A stretch of 6,631 nucleotides of DNA from Pseudarthrobacter sp. Its GTDB lineage: Bacteria; Actinomycetota; Actinomycetes; Actinomycetales; Micrococcaceae. This document shows, one piece after another, positions 1 through 6,112 of this stretch. The position numbers and the translations under genes were made by a program. The notes beneath the pieces are model-generated. The model saw only the letters and a list, made by a program, of their open reading frames with translations. It was not told the DNA's origin and did no database searches. The stretch covers positions 1 through 6,631 of the forward strand of contig JABFWC010000407.1 of the NCBI GenBank assembly GCA_013362385.1, given 5' to 3'. Numbering within the stretch: position 1 is the stretch's first letter; each line of letters opens with the position of its first letter.

Positions 1-2
1 AA

Positions 3-68
3 GGGATCAAGATAGCGGCCCAGTCCTACACCACCGACATTTCCCGGCTCTCCTGCTGCGCATCCTAA
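3..68 (+). CDS. merA: Mercuric reductase (MerA), C-terminal end only
   Basis: Only the last 21 residues and the TAA stop lie in the window; the rest is off the left edge. Reading frame 3 ends in DISRLSCCAS. The vicinal Cys-Cys pair two residues from the C-terminus, preceded by a Lys-x-Ala-Ala-Gln stretch, is the hallmark of mercuric reductase, whose Tn501 form ends in a very similar LSCCAG. In that family the tail cysteines receive Hg(II) from thiol ligands and pass it to the active site of the partner subunit, where NADPH and FAD reduce it to volatile Hg(0) in the cytosol. The next gene, a related flavoprotein on the same strand, starts 44 bases later, so the two are probably co-transcribed. 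The identification rests on a short but very characteristic tail. The catalytic core cannot be checked here. Confidence 0.88.
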   Translation, partial: GIKIAAQSYTTDISRLSCCAS

Positions 69-112
69 CCGCGCTCCGGGGCAGGCCGAACCAACACGAA
101 AGGCAGGAACTG

Positions 113-1478
113 ATGGAAGAGCGCTTCGATGTGGCCGTCCTGGGCATGGGCCCGGGGGGTGAAGTGGCGGCCAGCCGGCTTTTGAAGGCGGGCAGGAAGG
201 TCGCCGTGATCGAACGCGAGCTGATCGGCGGTGAATGCGCCTACTGGGCCTGCGTTCCCTCCAAAACCCTCCTCCGGCCGCCCGAAGCCAGGACCGCGGC
301 AGACCGCGCGGCCGGCGTCACCGGAGCGTCACTGGACTGGGCTGCGGCCAGCGACTACCGGGACTACATGATCCGGCACCTCGACGACAAAGCTCAGGTC
401 GACGGCTACACGGGGCAGGGCGCGACGGTCATCAAAGCCGAAGCCAGGATCACCGGGCCCGGCACCCTGCAGGCCGGCGACAGGACCCTCTCCGCCGACC
501 ACATCATCATCGCCACCGGCTCCGAGGCGGTCGTCCCCGACCTGGAAGGCGCAGAACACGTCACCACGTGGACCAACCGGGAAACCTTCACCCGCCACTA
601 CCCTGCCGGAACGGGCAGCAGTGATTGGCGGCAGCGCAGTAGGCACAGAAACCGCAACCTTCCTGGCCCGCTTCGGCGTGGATGTGACCCTTGTTCACCG
701 CGGTCATGGCCTGCTGGAACGCGAAGAGCCCCGTGTCGGGGAACTGGCCCGGCTCTATCTCGAAGAGGCCGGCGTCAAGGTGCGGCTGGACGCCCGGGCC
801 GTCCGGGCCCGGCGGGAAGACAACGGCAGCGTTCTGGAGCTCGACGACGGCACATCGGTGAGTGCCGACGTCGTCATTTTCGCGACAGGCCGCCGACCCC
901 GGAGCAAGGACCTGGGCTTCGAAACGGCCGGGGTCACCCTCGATGACCGGGGCGCGGTGCAGGTCGATGATCATTGCCGGGCCGCTGACACCGTGTGGGC
1001 GATCGGCGATGTCACCGGCGTCATGCCCTTCACCCACGTTGCCAAATACCAGGGCCGGATCGTGGCCGACGCCATCCTCGGCCGCCCACGGCCGGCCACG
1101 TATGTTGGCATCCCGCGGGTGGTCTTCGGCGATCCGGAGATCGCGGCCGCCGGCCTCACCCAGGCCCAGGCCGACGAGCAGGGACGATCAACGGCGTTCG
1201 CCGAACTGGACCTGGCCGAATCACTCGCCCGCCCCTGGACCTATGAGCAGGAACCCCGCGGACAGCTCGGACTCCTCACCGACACCGACGCAGGGATCCT
1301 CATCGGGGCCTGGGCCGTATCACCCCTGGCCGGGGAATGGATCCACCAGGCCTCCCTCGCCATCCGGGCCCGGATCCCGATCGCTGCCCTGCACGACCAG
1401 GTTGCGCAGTTCCCCAGCTACAGCGAGGCTTTCCAAATGGCCCTTGAGAACCTCAAGTACAGAAAGGAAACGCTATGA
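113..1478 (+). pseudogene. MerA-like NAD(P)/FAD disulfide oxidoreductase, frameshifted
   Basis: Class I pyridine nucleotide-disulfide oxidoreductase, related to mercuric, dihydrolipoamide and glutathione/mycothione reductases. Such enzymes move electrons from NAD(P)H through FAD to a CxxxxC disulfide and on to a thiol or metal substrate. The N-terminal frame shows the FAD motif GMGPGG (residues 11-16), the redox pair in GGECAYWACVPSK (Cys42, Cys47) and ATGS (134-137). It then shifts. The NAD(P)-binding motif VIGGSAVGTE, a second TGRRP and the FAD-binding GDV continue in another frame to 1478. Removing one base near 590-594 (CACCCGCC) joins ETFT to ATTLPERAAVIGG and gives about 454 residues, normal for the family. 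The usual C-terminal HPTxSE becomes FPSYSE, so the catalytic His is absent, as in MerA; unlike MerA there is no CC tail. The ATG at 113 has an AAAGG/AGGA ribosome site just upstream. The stop overlaps the thioredoxin start (ATGA). The family is secure. Whether the gene is truly dead or has a sequencing error is open. Confidence 0.85.
1463..1468 (+). promoter_or_regulatory. Ribosome binding site for the thioredoxin gene
   Basis: AAAGGA lies 6 bases before the ATG at 1475, inside the last codons of the flavoprotein gene. It fixes the thioredoxin start at the ATGA overlap and indicates translational coupling of the two genes. Confidence 0.6.
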
Positions 1479-1801
1479 GCACCGCAAAAGATGTCACCGA
1501 TGCCACGTTCGACCACGAGGTCCTGCGATCGGACAAGCCGGTCATCGTGGATTTTTGGGCGGACTGGTGCGGGCCCTGGAGGATGGTCTCCCCCATCTTG
1601 GACCAAATCGCCGCCGAGCACGCCGACACAGTCGACGTCGTGAAGGTCAACATCGACGAAAACCCCCGCGTCGCCGCGGAGTACGGCATCACCTCCATCC
1701 CGGCCATCTACCTGTTCAAGGACGGCGCCCTGAAATCCTCAGTGGTCGGCGCCCGGCCCAAGCAATACCTTGAGAAGGAATTCGCGCAGTACCTGCAATG
1801 A
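1475..1801 (+). CDS. Thioredoxin with CGPW active site (resolving Cys missing)
   Basis: A 108-residue protein, full length for a cytosolic thioredoxin, with no signal peptide. The fold markers are all present: VIVDFWADWCGP (23-34), KVNIDENP (57-64), the cis-proline in TSIPAIYLF (Pro76) and the following FKDG. Normal thioredoxins reduce protein disulfides with a CGPC pair. Here the second cysteine is Trp35 (codon TGG at 1577-1579, one base from TGC), and Cys32 is the only cysteine in the protein. With the attacking thiol kept but no resolving thiol, it could form mixed disulfides or bind a thiophilic metal, but could not run the usual dithiol cycle alone. It overlaps the upstream flavoprotein by four bases, which suggests a reductase/thioredoxin pair serving thiol homeostasis under mercury stress. 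The change could be natural, a mutation or a sequencing error. The family call is firm; retained activity is doubtful. Confidence 0.93.
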   Translation: MSTAKDVTDATFDHEVLRSDKPVIVDFWADWCGPWRMVSPILDQIAAEHADTVDVVKVNIDENPRVAAEYGITSIPAIYLFKDGALKSSVVGARPKQYLEKEFAQYLQ

Positions 1802-1875
1802 CCGTCTGCGGAAAACCACGGAGAACCGCCCCAGGCAGTGCCGCTGATGCGGCCGTGTCACAAGCCCCAGCAAGG

Positions 1876-1904
1876 TTGAACAGATGGTTGAAGGGGTCAA
1901 AAAT
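1876..1904 (+). promoter_or_regulatory. Possible weak promoter upstream of the HAD operon
   Basis: TTGAAC and AAAAAT are separated by 17 bases. Each hexamer matches about four of six consensus positions (TTGACA, TATAAT). It is followed at once by a 5-bp inverted repeat (1904-1916) near the expected transcription start. The element lies in a non-coding gap in front of a new gene unit, which favours it, but such matches also arise by chance. Confidence 0.25.
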
Positions 1905-1942
1905 GCCCTTTGGGCAGGCCAGACCCCAACGTGATACCGCCC

Positions 1943-1970
1943 AGAGCCGCCGGAACCTCACGCCGGCTCT
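1943..1970 (+). repeat. Inverted repeat, 7-bp arms
   Basis: AGAGCCG at 1943-1949 is perfectly complementary to CGGCTCT at 1964-1970, with a 14-base loop. There is no T-run after it. It could be a weak terminator for the mer/thioredoxin unit or a leader structure of the next one. The arms are short enough to be chance in GC-rich DNA. Confidence 0.3.
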
Positions 1971-1997
1971 GCGGCCACCGGCAAGCAAGTGCTACTG

Positions 1998-2003
1998 AAG
2001 GAG
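1998..2003 (+). promoter_or_regulatory. Ribosome binding site for the HAD gene
   Basis: AAGGAG lies seven bases before the ATG at 2011. It is a strong Shine-Dalgarno match and supports that start codon. Confidence 0.75.
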
Positions 2004-2010
2004 AACCAGT

Positions 2011-2685
2011 ATGAAGCCCTCACTCATTGTTTTCGATGTCAACGAGACCCTTTCGGATATGTCCCCCATGGGCCAGCGGTTCGTTGACGTAGGTGCCCCG
2101 GCACCAGTGGCGAAACTATGGTTCGCTACCCTGTTGCGGGATGGTTTTGCCCTCACCGCCGCCGGAGACAACGGCAGCTTTGCCGGGATAGGCGCCGAAG
2201 CGCTGCGCGGCCTGTTGACCGGCATGGACCTGAACCGGGACACCGAGGCTGCCGTGGAACACCTCATGGCCGGGTTCTCCGGTCTCGGGTTGCACCCGGA
2301 TGTCGTCGCCGGCGTCAAGGCCCTCCACGCAGGCGGATACCGCCTGGCTACCCTGACCAACGGCTCCACACAAGTCGCCGAGAAACTTTTTACCGATGCG
2401 GGCATCCGGGACAACTTTGAGCTGCTGCTCTCCGTGGAGGATGCCCCGGCCTGGAAACCGGGCAGGCAGTCCTACGAGCACGCCGCTTCCGCCTGCGGCA
2501 CTGACCCGGAGGAGATGCTCCTGGTCGCCGTTCACCCCTGGGACATTCACGGCGCGTCCCGCGCTGGCCTGGCCACCGCCTGGATCAACCGGACAGGCGG
2601 CCCGTACCCGGACTATTTCCTGGCCCCTGACTACACCGTGTCCGGCCTCGCTGATCTGGTCCCGGCCCTATCCGGAGGAAGCTGA
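2011..2685 (+). CDS. HAD hydrolase, L-2-haloacid dehalogenase type (type II)
   Basis: A 224-residue cytosolic protein, the usual length for L-2-haloacid dehalogenases and their relatives, which hydrolyse a carbon-halogen bond through an aspartyl ester. HAD motif I is FDVNETL (nucleophile Asp9, Thr13), motif II is LTNGS (115-119), the motif III lysine is in WKPGRQSYEHA (Lys149, Tyr155), and motif IV is VHPWD (Asp178). Arg43 sits roughly where the substrate-carboxylate arginine of the family lies. Compared with the well-studied L-DEX (motif SSNAWD), the positions of Ser175 and Asn177 are Ala173 and His175, so true haloacid activity is uncertain. A phosphatase or other HAD substrate remains possible. 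It opens a three-gene unit; the next start is eight bases past its stop. The HAD type II call is good, the substrate is unknown. Confidence 0.85.
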   Translation: MKPSLIVFDVNETLSDMSPMGQRFVDVGAPAPVAKLWFATLLRDGFALTAAGDNGSFAGIGAEALRGLLTGMDLNRDTEAAVEHLMAGFSGLGLHPDVVAGVKALHAGGYRLATLTNGSTQVAEKLFTDAGIRDNFELLLSVEDAPAWKPGRQSYEHAASACGTDPEEMLLVAVHPWDIHGASRAGLATAWINRTGGPYPDYFLAPDYTVSGLADLVPALSGGS

Positions 2686-2693
2686 GGCCGGTC

Positions 2694-3461
2694 ATGGCTG
2701 TTCGTGTGAGTTCGGAAATGCGGGCGCTGGCACACCAGCTGCGCTACGAGCCGACCCCGCGCCGTATCAGGGCGGATGCCGGAGGCGTAACCCTTGTGGA
2801 TTCCCAGGATGCCTTTCTCGTGTTCGAGCCGCGGAAACTGACACCTGTCTTCGCGGTCCCGGAAGCGGACATCGCCGCAGATCTGCTGCCAGCCGCCACC
2901 GGCCGGCTCAGGGGAGGCCCGCGTTCTCACTTCGCTGCCCACACGGCCGAGGGCCAGGTGCTGACCCTCAGAAACGGGGATCTGGAACTGCCGGAGGCAG
3001 GATTCAGACTTGCTGATGCAGATCTGGCCGGCCAAGTCCTGCTGGATTTTGGTGCGTTTGACCAATGGCGCGAGGAAGACGAGGTGGTCGAAGGCCACCC
3101 CCGGGACCCCTTCCACCGGGTCGACGCCCGTGTTTCCTCCCGCTGGGTCAGGGTGGGCTACGGGACAAGGGTCCTGGCCGAAAGCGTCCGGCCGGTTTTT
3201 GTCTACGAGACGATGCTGCCGGTGCGGACCTACCTGCCCCGGGAGGACGTGGACTTCGGGGTCCTGGAACGCACCTCACACAGCACGATCTGCCCGTATA
3301 AGGGCACAGCATCGTACTGGTCAGTCGCCGGCGGAGGATCCAGGGGTGAAAACATCGCGTGGAGCTACGAGACGCCCCTTCAGGACGCCATGCAGCTTGA
3401 AGGCTTGATCGCCTTCTACGACGAACGGACCATCATTGACGTGGAAGGAAAAAGCGCGTGA
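2694..3461 (+). CDS. Tandem DUF427 domain protein
   Basis: A 255-residue protein of the DUF427 (PF04248) family, whose biochemical role is not established as far as I know. The C-terminal copy is classic: VFVYETMLPVRTYLP (168-182), LERTSHSTICPYKGTASYW (191-209), IAWSYETPLQDA (221-232) and FYDERTIIDV (241-250). The N-terminal half (about 20-120) looks like a diverged second copy, with FEPRKLTPVFAVPEADI and AFDQWREEDEVVEGHPRDPF leading into the conserved domain, so this is the two-domain form. No signal peptide or membrane segment is seen. GGAGG at 2674-2678 is 15 bases before the ATG, rather far; a GAGG at 2684-2687 is closer. Its stop overlaps the start of the hydrolase gene (GTGA), so the two are translationally coupled. 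The family call is secure and the function unknown. Confidence 0.9.
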   Translation: MAVRVSSEMRALAHQLRYEPTPRRIRADAGGVTLVDSQDAFLVFEPRKLTPVFAVPEADIAADLLPAATGRLRGGPRSHFAAHTAEGQVLTLRNGDLELPEAGFRLADADLAGQVLLDFGAFDQWREEDEVVEGHPRDPFHRVDARVSSRWVRVGYGTRVLAESVRPVFVYETMLPVRTYLPREDVDFGVLERTSHSTICPYKGTASYWSVAGGGSRGENIAWSYETPLQDAMQLEGLIAFYDERTIIDVEGKSA

Positions 3462-4276
3462 CTGAAGAACAGGTGCTGCGGAGGACAGTCAACGTCAACG
3501 GGACCGGGTTGTCCTACCTCGAAGCCGGGAAGGGCGGCGGCACTCCGTTGCTTTTGCTGCATGGCACCTTTTGGAGCAGGGTGTGGCTGCCGGTGCTCCC
3601 GGCCCTGGCCGCGCAGGGCCGGTGTGTGGCACTTGACCTCCCGGGCTTCGGTGCCAGCAGCGGTGAGCTGGACATCGACACCGCTGCTGTGCCGAAGCTG
3701 GCGGAGACCGTGCTGGCGGCGGCGTACGCGTTGGGCCTGGACCGCTTCGACCTCGCCGGGCATGACATCGGCGGCGGAATCGCCCAGCATCTGGCGGGTA
3801 CCTCGGAGCGGGTTCGGCGGTTGGTCCTGATGAACTCGGTGATGTTCGATTCATGGCCGGTACCGGCGGTTGAGCGGTTCCGCAACCCGGAAGTGCGTGC
3901 CGGGATGGGAGTCAAGGATATGGTCGCAGCCCGGGCCGAGACGACCCGCACAGCCGTAAGCCGGGAACTGAGCGATGATGAGGTGGCCGACTACGTCTCA
4001 CCCTGGAAAGACCCGGCCAGGGTCCGGTCCTGGATGGCAATGGCCGCCGCCGCGGATGCCCGCTATACCCAAGAGCTCGTTCCGGCTTTGAAAGCCGCCG
4101 CCGTCCCGACGCGACTGGTCTGGGGGCGCGACGACGAATTCCAGAAAATCAGCTTTGCCCGCCGCTATGCGACGGAAATTCCGGCATCAGACCTGGTCGA
4201 GGTGCCGGGCAAGCACATTCCAACAGAGGATAACCCCGGACAGGTAGCGGCGGCCGTCCTCGAACACTTGGCATGA
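3458..4276 (+). CDS. Alpha/beta hydrolase with Asp nucleophile (haloalkane dehalogenase/epoxide hydrolase type)
   Basis: A 272-residue alpha/beta-hydrolase fold enzyme. Visible are the oxyanion-hole HG in LLLLHGTFW (His35-Gly36), DLPGFGAS (60-67), the nucleophile elbow GHDIGG with Asp103, a catalytic acid in VWGRDDEF (Asp225 or Asp226) and the base in GKHIPTED (His253). An Asp rather than Ser at the elbow is typical of haloalkane dehalogenases, fluoroacetate dehalogenases and epoxide hydrolases, which form a covalent alkyl-enzyme ester. The HG-x-P signature common in dehalogenases is HGTF here, and I cannot choose between these activities. Residues 130-200 would be the cap domain that sets specificity. 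The start is GTG, overlapping the DUF427 stop (GTGA), with GGAAGGA about eight bases upstream. No signal peptide is seen. Neighbouring a HAD of dehalogenase type, it may act on the same or a related halogenated or reactive compound; that is inference. Confidence 0.88.
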   Translation: MTEEQVLRRTVNVNGTGLSYLEAGKGGGTPLLLLHGTFWSRVWLPVLPALAAQGRCVALDLPGFGASSGELDIDTAAVPKLAETVLAAAYALGLDRFDLAGHDIGGGIAQHLAGTSERVRRLVLMNSVMFDSWPVPAVERFRNPEVRAGMGVKDMVAARAETTRTAVSRELSDDEVADYVSPWKDPARVRSWMAMAAAADARYTQELVPALKAAAVPTRLVWGRDDEFQKISFARRYATEIPASDLVEVPGKHIPTEDNPGQVAAAVLEHLA

Positions 4277-4339
4277 CACTACACGGCAGCCACGCCCAGC
4301 TATGGACAGACGGGATGACGCCACGGGGAGGAAGATGTG

Positions 4340-4465
4340 ATGAGCAACAGGCATGAGACAGCACTGCAGCCCAGTAAGGGAAAAACATGCCGCCGGTGCC
4401 CGGCTGTGATGCCGGGCCCGCGGGCAGAATCGGGTTCGTGCTTCGGGAACTTGGGCACCTGCTGA
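4340..4465 (+). CDS. Possible 41-residue Cys-containing small protein
   Basis: The ATG at 4340 is preceded by a very good ribosome site, GGGGAGG (4325-4331), at 8-base spacing. The frame encodes 41 residues with four cysteines, including a CRRC motif near residues 17-20, and ends at TGA 4463-4465. It matches no family I recognise. The CxxC pair is suggestive next to metal-resistance genes, but the second half is Gly/Pro/Ser-rich and looks like random GC-rich sequence. It overlaps the other small ORF in a different frame, so at most one is likely real. It might also act as a leader peptide. Confidence 0.25.
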   Translation: MSNRHETALQPSKGKTCRRCPAVMPGPRAESGSCFGNLGTC

Positions 4466-4584
4466 CCCGCTGGCGGGATCGCAGGCGGGCTGCATCGAAC
4501 CACGGAGCCCGGCCTGGCTGTTCAGGGGCTGGCGGGGCACCGGCCAGCCCCTCGGGCCTGAGGGACAGAGAGGGAACGCGCTGA
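4387..4584 (+). CDS. Possible 65-residue hypothetical protein coupled to permease
   Basis: This ORF starts at an ATG with AAGGG seven bases upstream, and its TGA stop overlaps the permease ATG (TGATG), the arrangement seen in translationally coupled genes. Residues 14-33 (GRIGFVLRELGHLLTRWRDR) could form a basic amphipathic helix; the remainder is Arg/Gly/Ala/Pro-rich with no motif I know. The 10-bp hairpin at 4524-4552 lies inside it. It could be a real small protein, a leader ORF that controls permease translation, or chance. Confidence 0.3.
   Translation: MPPVPGCDAGPAGRIGFVLRELGHLLTRWRDRRRAASNHGARPGCSGAGGAPASPSGLRDREGTR
4524..4552 (+). repeat. 10-bp hairpin just upstream of the permease start
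   Basis: AGGGGCTGGC (4524-4533) pairs perfectly with GCCAGCCCCT (4543-4552) around a 9-base loop. A further GCCCG (4507-4511) can pair with CGGGC (4553-4557) outside it. The hairpin ends 31 bases before the permease ATG. With no T-run it is not a classical terminator; it could be an attenuator or a translation-control element. Confidence 0.5.
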
Positions 4585-6101
4585 TGATGCTTTTGCAGAC
4601 GGCGGGGCAGAGCGTCCTGGAGGCGTTTTTTATGTTCTGGGCCACCTTGTGGGCCCTGATTTTCGGATTTACCCTGTCCGGGGCCGTGCAGGCGTTCGTG
4701 TCCCGGCACGAGATGCAGAAAGCCATGGGAGATCACAGGCCCGGGACGGTGGTGCGCACGGGGTTCCTCGGGGCCGCGTCCTCAAGCTGTTCCTACGCGG
4801 CTACGGCGCTGGCAAAATCGCTGTTCCAGCGTGGCGCGGACTTTACTTCCGCAATGGTGTTCATGATCGCCTCCACGAACCTGGTGGTCGAATTGGGTAT
4901 CGTGTTGTGGCTGCTGATCGGGTGGCAGTTCGCTCTGGCCGAATTTGTGGGCGGGGCGATCATGATCGCCCTGTTCGTGCTGATCGCGCCGCGTGTTTTC
5001 CCCGCCGCCGAACTCGAACAGGCCAGGGAACGGCTCAATGCCCGCGCTTCCGTCAACGGCCATGGGGAGAAGTCTGACGAGGCCGAGCGGCACGGGGTGG
5101 GCCTGTGGCAGCAGTTGCGGTCGAAGGCAGGCTGGGCCGACGCCGCCGGTTACGCTGTTTCGGACGTGAGCATGCTGCGCCGTGAACTGCTCATCGGCTA
5201 CCTGGTCGCCGGGATTCTGGCCGTCGCCGTGCCGGCCTCGGCCTACGATGTGATTTTCTTTTCCGGCCACGGGTTCTGGACGGATCTGGAGAACGTCATC
5301 GTGGGCCCGTTCGTGGCGTTCATCAGTTTCGTCTGCTCGATCGGGAACGTGCCCCTGGCAGCGGCCCTGTTCAAAGGCGGCCTGAGCTTCGGTGGCACCG
5401 TTGCGTTCGTGTTCGCGGACCTGATCGCCCTGCCCCTGGTGATCATTTACGGCAAGTTCTATGGCCGCCGGATCGCGACCCGGATCTTCTTCTCCTTCTG
5501 GGCCGTGATGAGTGTCTCGGGGCTGGCCGTGGACCTGCTCTTCCGCATCCTCGGCATCCCCGCACCGCCGCGGCCGACCGAGATCGCCCACACCTCCTTC
5601 GAGTGGAACTACACCACCTGGCTGAACATCATTGCCGTCGCCGTCGCTGCCGTCGTGTACTGGCTGTACCGGAACCGGGAACGCTTCGGCGGGATGGAAA
5701 AATACGCCAAGGACCTCGTATGTGGAATGCAGGTAGAACGCGCCCACGCCCCCGCCACCCACGTCCACGCCGGAAGCACCTATTACTTCTGCTCGGACCG
5801 GTGTCACGAAAAATTCGTAACTAACCCCGAAAAATACATCAACCAGCCCGGTAGCGAACCCATGCCACCGGGCACCCCTGCCCCGGAGCCGAAGGCAGGC
5901 CGTGATGAAGAGTCCTCAGGGATACCGGAAAAGGGCAGCAGCCTGGCGGCCCGCACGGTGACGGATCCGGTTTGCGGGATGAGCGTCGATACAGCCAACC
6001 CGGGTGCAGCCCTTGTTCACAACGGCAGGACCTACTACTTCTGCTCAGAAGGTTGCCGTGATACCTTCGCCGCTGACCCGGCCGTTTACTCACGCACCTG
6101 A
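4584..6101 (+). CDS. COG0701-type permease fused to two YHS metal-binding domains
   Basis: A 505-residue integral membrane protein. Residues 1-362 are a permease of the PF03773/DUF318 (COG0701, ArsP/YraQ-like) superfamily with about 8-9 hydrophobic segments (roughly 9-38, 55-80, 88-112, 114-136, 202-226, 236-262, 269-292, 299-323, 344-362). The two inverted halves each carry the family cysteine motif, SSSCSYAATALAKSLF (Cys69) and FVCSIGNVPLAAALF (Cys251). The loop at 140-200 is charged and probably cytoplasmic. Two YHS domains follow: KDLVCGM with YYFCSDRC (Cys380, 403, 407) and TDPVCGM with YYFCSEGC (Cys464, 487, 491), joined by a Pro/Glu/Ser-rich linker (420-455). YHS cysteines are known or proposed metal ligands. 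With merA upstream, a role in binding and moving Hg or another soft metal is likely but inferred. The start has GAGGGA (4570-4575) upstream; the ATG at 4587 is an equal alternative. The gene appears intact. Confidence 0.88.
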   Translation: MMLLQTAGQSVLEAFFMFWATLWALIFGFTLSGAVQAFVSRHEMQKAMGDHRPGTVVRTGFLGAASSSCSYAATALAKSLFQRGADFTSAMVFMIASTNLVVELGIVLWLLIGWQFALAEFVGGAIMIALFVLIAPRVFPAAELEQARERLNARASVNGHGEKSDEAERHGVGLWQQLRSKAGWADAAGYAVSDVSMLRRELLIGYLVAGILAVAVPASAYDVIFFSGHGFWTDLENVIVGPFVAFISFVCSIGNVPLAAALFKGGLSFGGTVAFVFADLIALPLVIIYGKFYGRRIATRIFFSFWAVMSVSGLAVDLLFRILGIPAPPRPTEIAHTSFEWNYTTWLNIIAVAVAAVVYWLYRNRERFGGMEKYAKDLVCGMQVERAHAPATHVHAGSTYYFCSDRCHEKFVTNPEKYINQPGSEPMPPGTPAPEPKAGRDEESSGIPEKGSSLAARTVTDPVCGMSVDTANPGAALVHNGRTYYFCSEGCRDTFAADPAVYSRT

Positions 6102-6112
6102 TCCGGGCGCCT

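Larger units (their letters stand above)
1802..2010 (+). other. Intergenic gap between thioredoxin and HAD genes
   Basis: This 209-base stretch has no convincing gene. It holds a weak sigma-70-like element (TTGAAC 1876-1881, 17-base spacer, AAAAAT 1899-1904), which would give the downstream three-gene unit its own promoter. It also holds two small inverted repeats, TGCCC-TTT-GGGCA (1904-1916) and AGAGCCG/CGGCTCT (1943-1949 with 1964-1970). A 66-codon open frame starting at 1798 is Arg/Pro-rich and looks like non-coding sequence. Confidence 0.5.
4277..4583 (+). other. 307-base leader region before the permease gene
   Basis: No long conserved gene is seen here. The stretch holds two possible short ORFs (4340-4465 and 4387-4584), a 7-bp hairpin GCCCGGC/GCCGGGC (4398-4404 with 4411-4417) and a stronger 10-bp hairpin (4524-4552) close to the permease start. 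I find no good promoter hexamers. The permease may be read through from the hydrolase unit or have an unrecognised promoter here. Minus-strand open frames across this stretch run into both flanking genes and are judged artefacts. Confidence 0.5.

Noticed and set aside
862..1773. A 303-codon plus-strand open frame across the flavoprotein and thioredoxin genes
   Set aside because: It is out of frame with the recognisable motifs of both genes and its translation is Arg/Pro/Ser-rich, typical of shadow frames in GC-rich DNA.
1798..1998. A 66-codon ORF overlapping the thioredoxin stop (ATGA)
   Set aside because: The translation is Arg/Pro/Ala-rich without any motif, it spans the promoter-like element and both hairpins, and it ends at the ribosome site of the next gene.
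4149..4736. Minus-strand open frames covering the leader before the permease
   Set aside because: They extend into the coding ends of both flanking genes, lack motifs and have no convincing ribosome site, so I do not call a divergent gene or regulator here.
4782..5807. A 341-codon minus-strand open frame opposite the permease
   Set aside because: It lies wholly antisense to a clearly recognised membrane protein, and its composition (His, Gly, Asp and Gln rich) shows no domain.
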